From a bacterium (GTDB taxonomy: Bacteria; Latescibacterota; Latescibacteria; Latescibacterales; Latescibacteraceae): a DNA stretch of 64,000 nt. The position numbers and the translations under genes are program-made. The notes beneath the pieces are model-generated. The model saw nothing but the letters and a program-made list of their open reading frames with translations. It did not search any database and was not told where the DNA came from. Below are positions 63,586 to 64,000 of the stretch, piece by piece; the first letter of the stretch is position 1; each line of letters begins with the position of its first letter. The stretch lies in NCBI GenBank assembly GCA_021372535.1, contig JAJFUH010000059.1:1-64000 (forward strand), written 5' to 3'.

Positions 63586-64000
63586 ATGAAAGTCTGTCAT
63601 TTAACCTCGGTTCATATCCCGTTTGATACCCGTATTTTTCATAAGGAATGCAGGAGTCTCGCCGACGCCGGATATGAGGTTCACCTTGTCGCTCCGCACG
63701 ACAGGGACGAGGTTGTGGACGGCGTTCGTATCCATGCTGTCCGCAGACGTCACAGCAAGCTGAAACGGATGATGTTCTCCCCTGTCGATGTTCTGAGAAA
63801 AGCCCTGAAAATCGATGCGCCCCTTTACCATTTTCACGATCCCGAGCTCATTCCGGCCGGGCTGATTCTCCGCGCTCTCGGCAAGTCCGTAATCTATGAT
63901 GTGCATGAGGATTATCCGGAGACCGTTCCGAACAAGCAGGTGGTACCCCGCGCTTTCGGTCAGCCGGCGGGACTGATCATGAGGTTGATCGAACGCTGCG
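63586..64000 (+). CDS. Glycosyltransferase (GT4-like), truncated by the window end
   Basis: 138 codons visible: MKVCHLTSVHIPFDTRIFHKE, LADAGYEVHLVAPHDRDE, YHFHDPELIPAGLILRALGK and VIYDVHEDYPETV, typical of the N-terminal domain of GT4 enzymes. It begins 28 bp after the aminotransferase. The C-terminal nucleotide-binding half lies beyond the window. Confidence 0.85.
   Translation, partial: MKVCHLTSVHIPFDTRIFHKECRSLADAGYEVHLVAPHDRDEVVDGVRIHAVRRRHSKLKRMMFSPVDVLRKALKIDAPLYHFHDPELIPAGLILRALGKSVIYDVHEDYPETVPNKQVVPRAFGQPAGLIMRLIERC

Overview
The window looks like a chromosomal segment from a Gram-negative bacterium of the FCB superphylum, possibly Latescibacterota or a relative. Three large proteins end in FlgD-like / type IX secretion sorting domains with the 'FPNPFN' signature. 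Others include a GH97 lipoprotein, a heparinase-like lyase, an acetyl xylan esterase, several beta-barrel-like outer-membrane proteins and a siroheme-dependent (Ahb) heme pathway. The phylum call is inference from gene content, not from a marker gene. No rRNA, tRNA or CRISPR array was seen.

Layout. 1-7.9 kb: a structured repeat, a secreted carbohydrate esterase, then a minus-strand TetR-led operon encoding a LolA-like protein, two FtsX-like permeases, a LolD-like ATPase and an outer-membrane protein. 8.1-10.3 kb: an AT-rich two-gene cassette whose larger product carries a PD-(D/E)XK-type nuclease motif. 10.6-16.2 kb: a DUF2283 protein, three Gfo/Idh/MocA oxidoreductases (two a tandem duplication) plus a relic of a fourth copy, and a UroD-family protein. 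16.9-24.3 kb: a secreted beta-propeller protein, a DUF2339 membrane protein and three paralogous outer-membrane proteins. 24.4-26.4 kb: a repeat-rich stretch around a MarR regulator, including two MITE-like elements. 26.4-38.2 kb: GH97, VapBC, a DUF4159 protein, cold-shock protein, an ABC-class ATPase, a glutamine amidotransferase, a large polysaccharide lyase-like protein and AcpS.

38.5-49.2 kb holds nearly the whole route from glutamyl-tRNA to heme through siroheme: precorrin-2 dehydrogenase, HemA, HemC, a CobA-HemD fusion, AhbC, an AhbA-AhbB fusion, HemB, AhbD and HemL. Two copies of the structured repeat that opens the window sit inside this cluster. A dedicated sirohydrochlorin ferrochelatase is not visible.

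49.3-54.9 kb: two type IV pilin-like genes with sigma-54-type promoters lie beside a PilS/PilR-like two-component pair, which follows a TrmH-family methyltransferase and a thiamine-binding-like protein. 55.2-61.2 kb: a BlaI repressor and an M56 (BlaR1-like) membrane peptidase fused to a beta-propeller and a FlgD-like domain, followed by another secreted propeller protein. 61.7-64 kb: a surface-sugar cluster (acyltransferase, DegT aminotransferase, glycosyltransferase cut by the window edge).

The intergenic space is rich in dispersed repeats of at least five families. The most unusual items are the AT-rich nuclease cassette, the structured repeat whose hairpin changes in a compensatory way between copies, and the M56-propeller-FlgD fusion.
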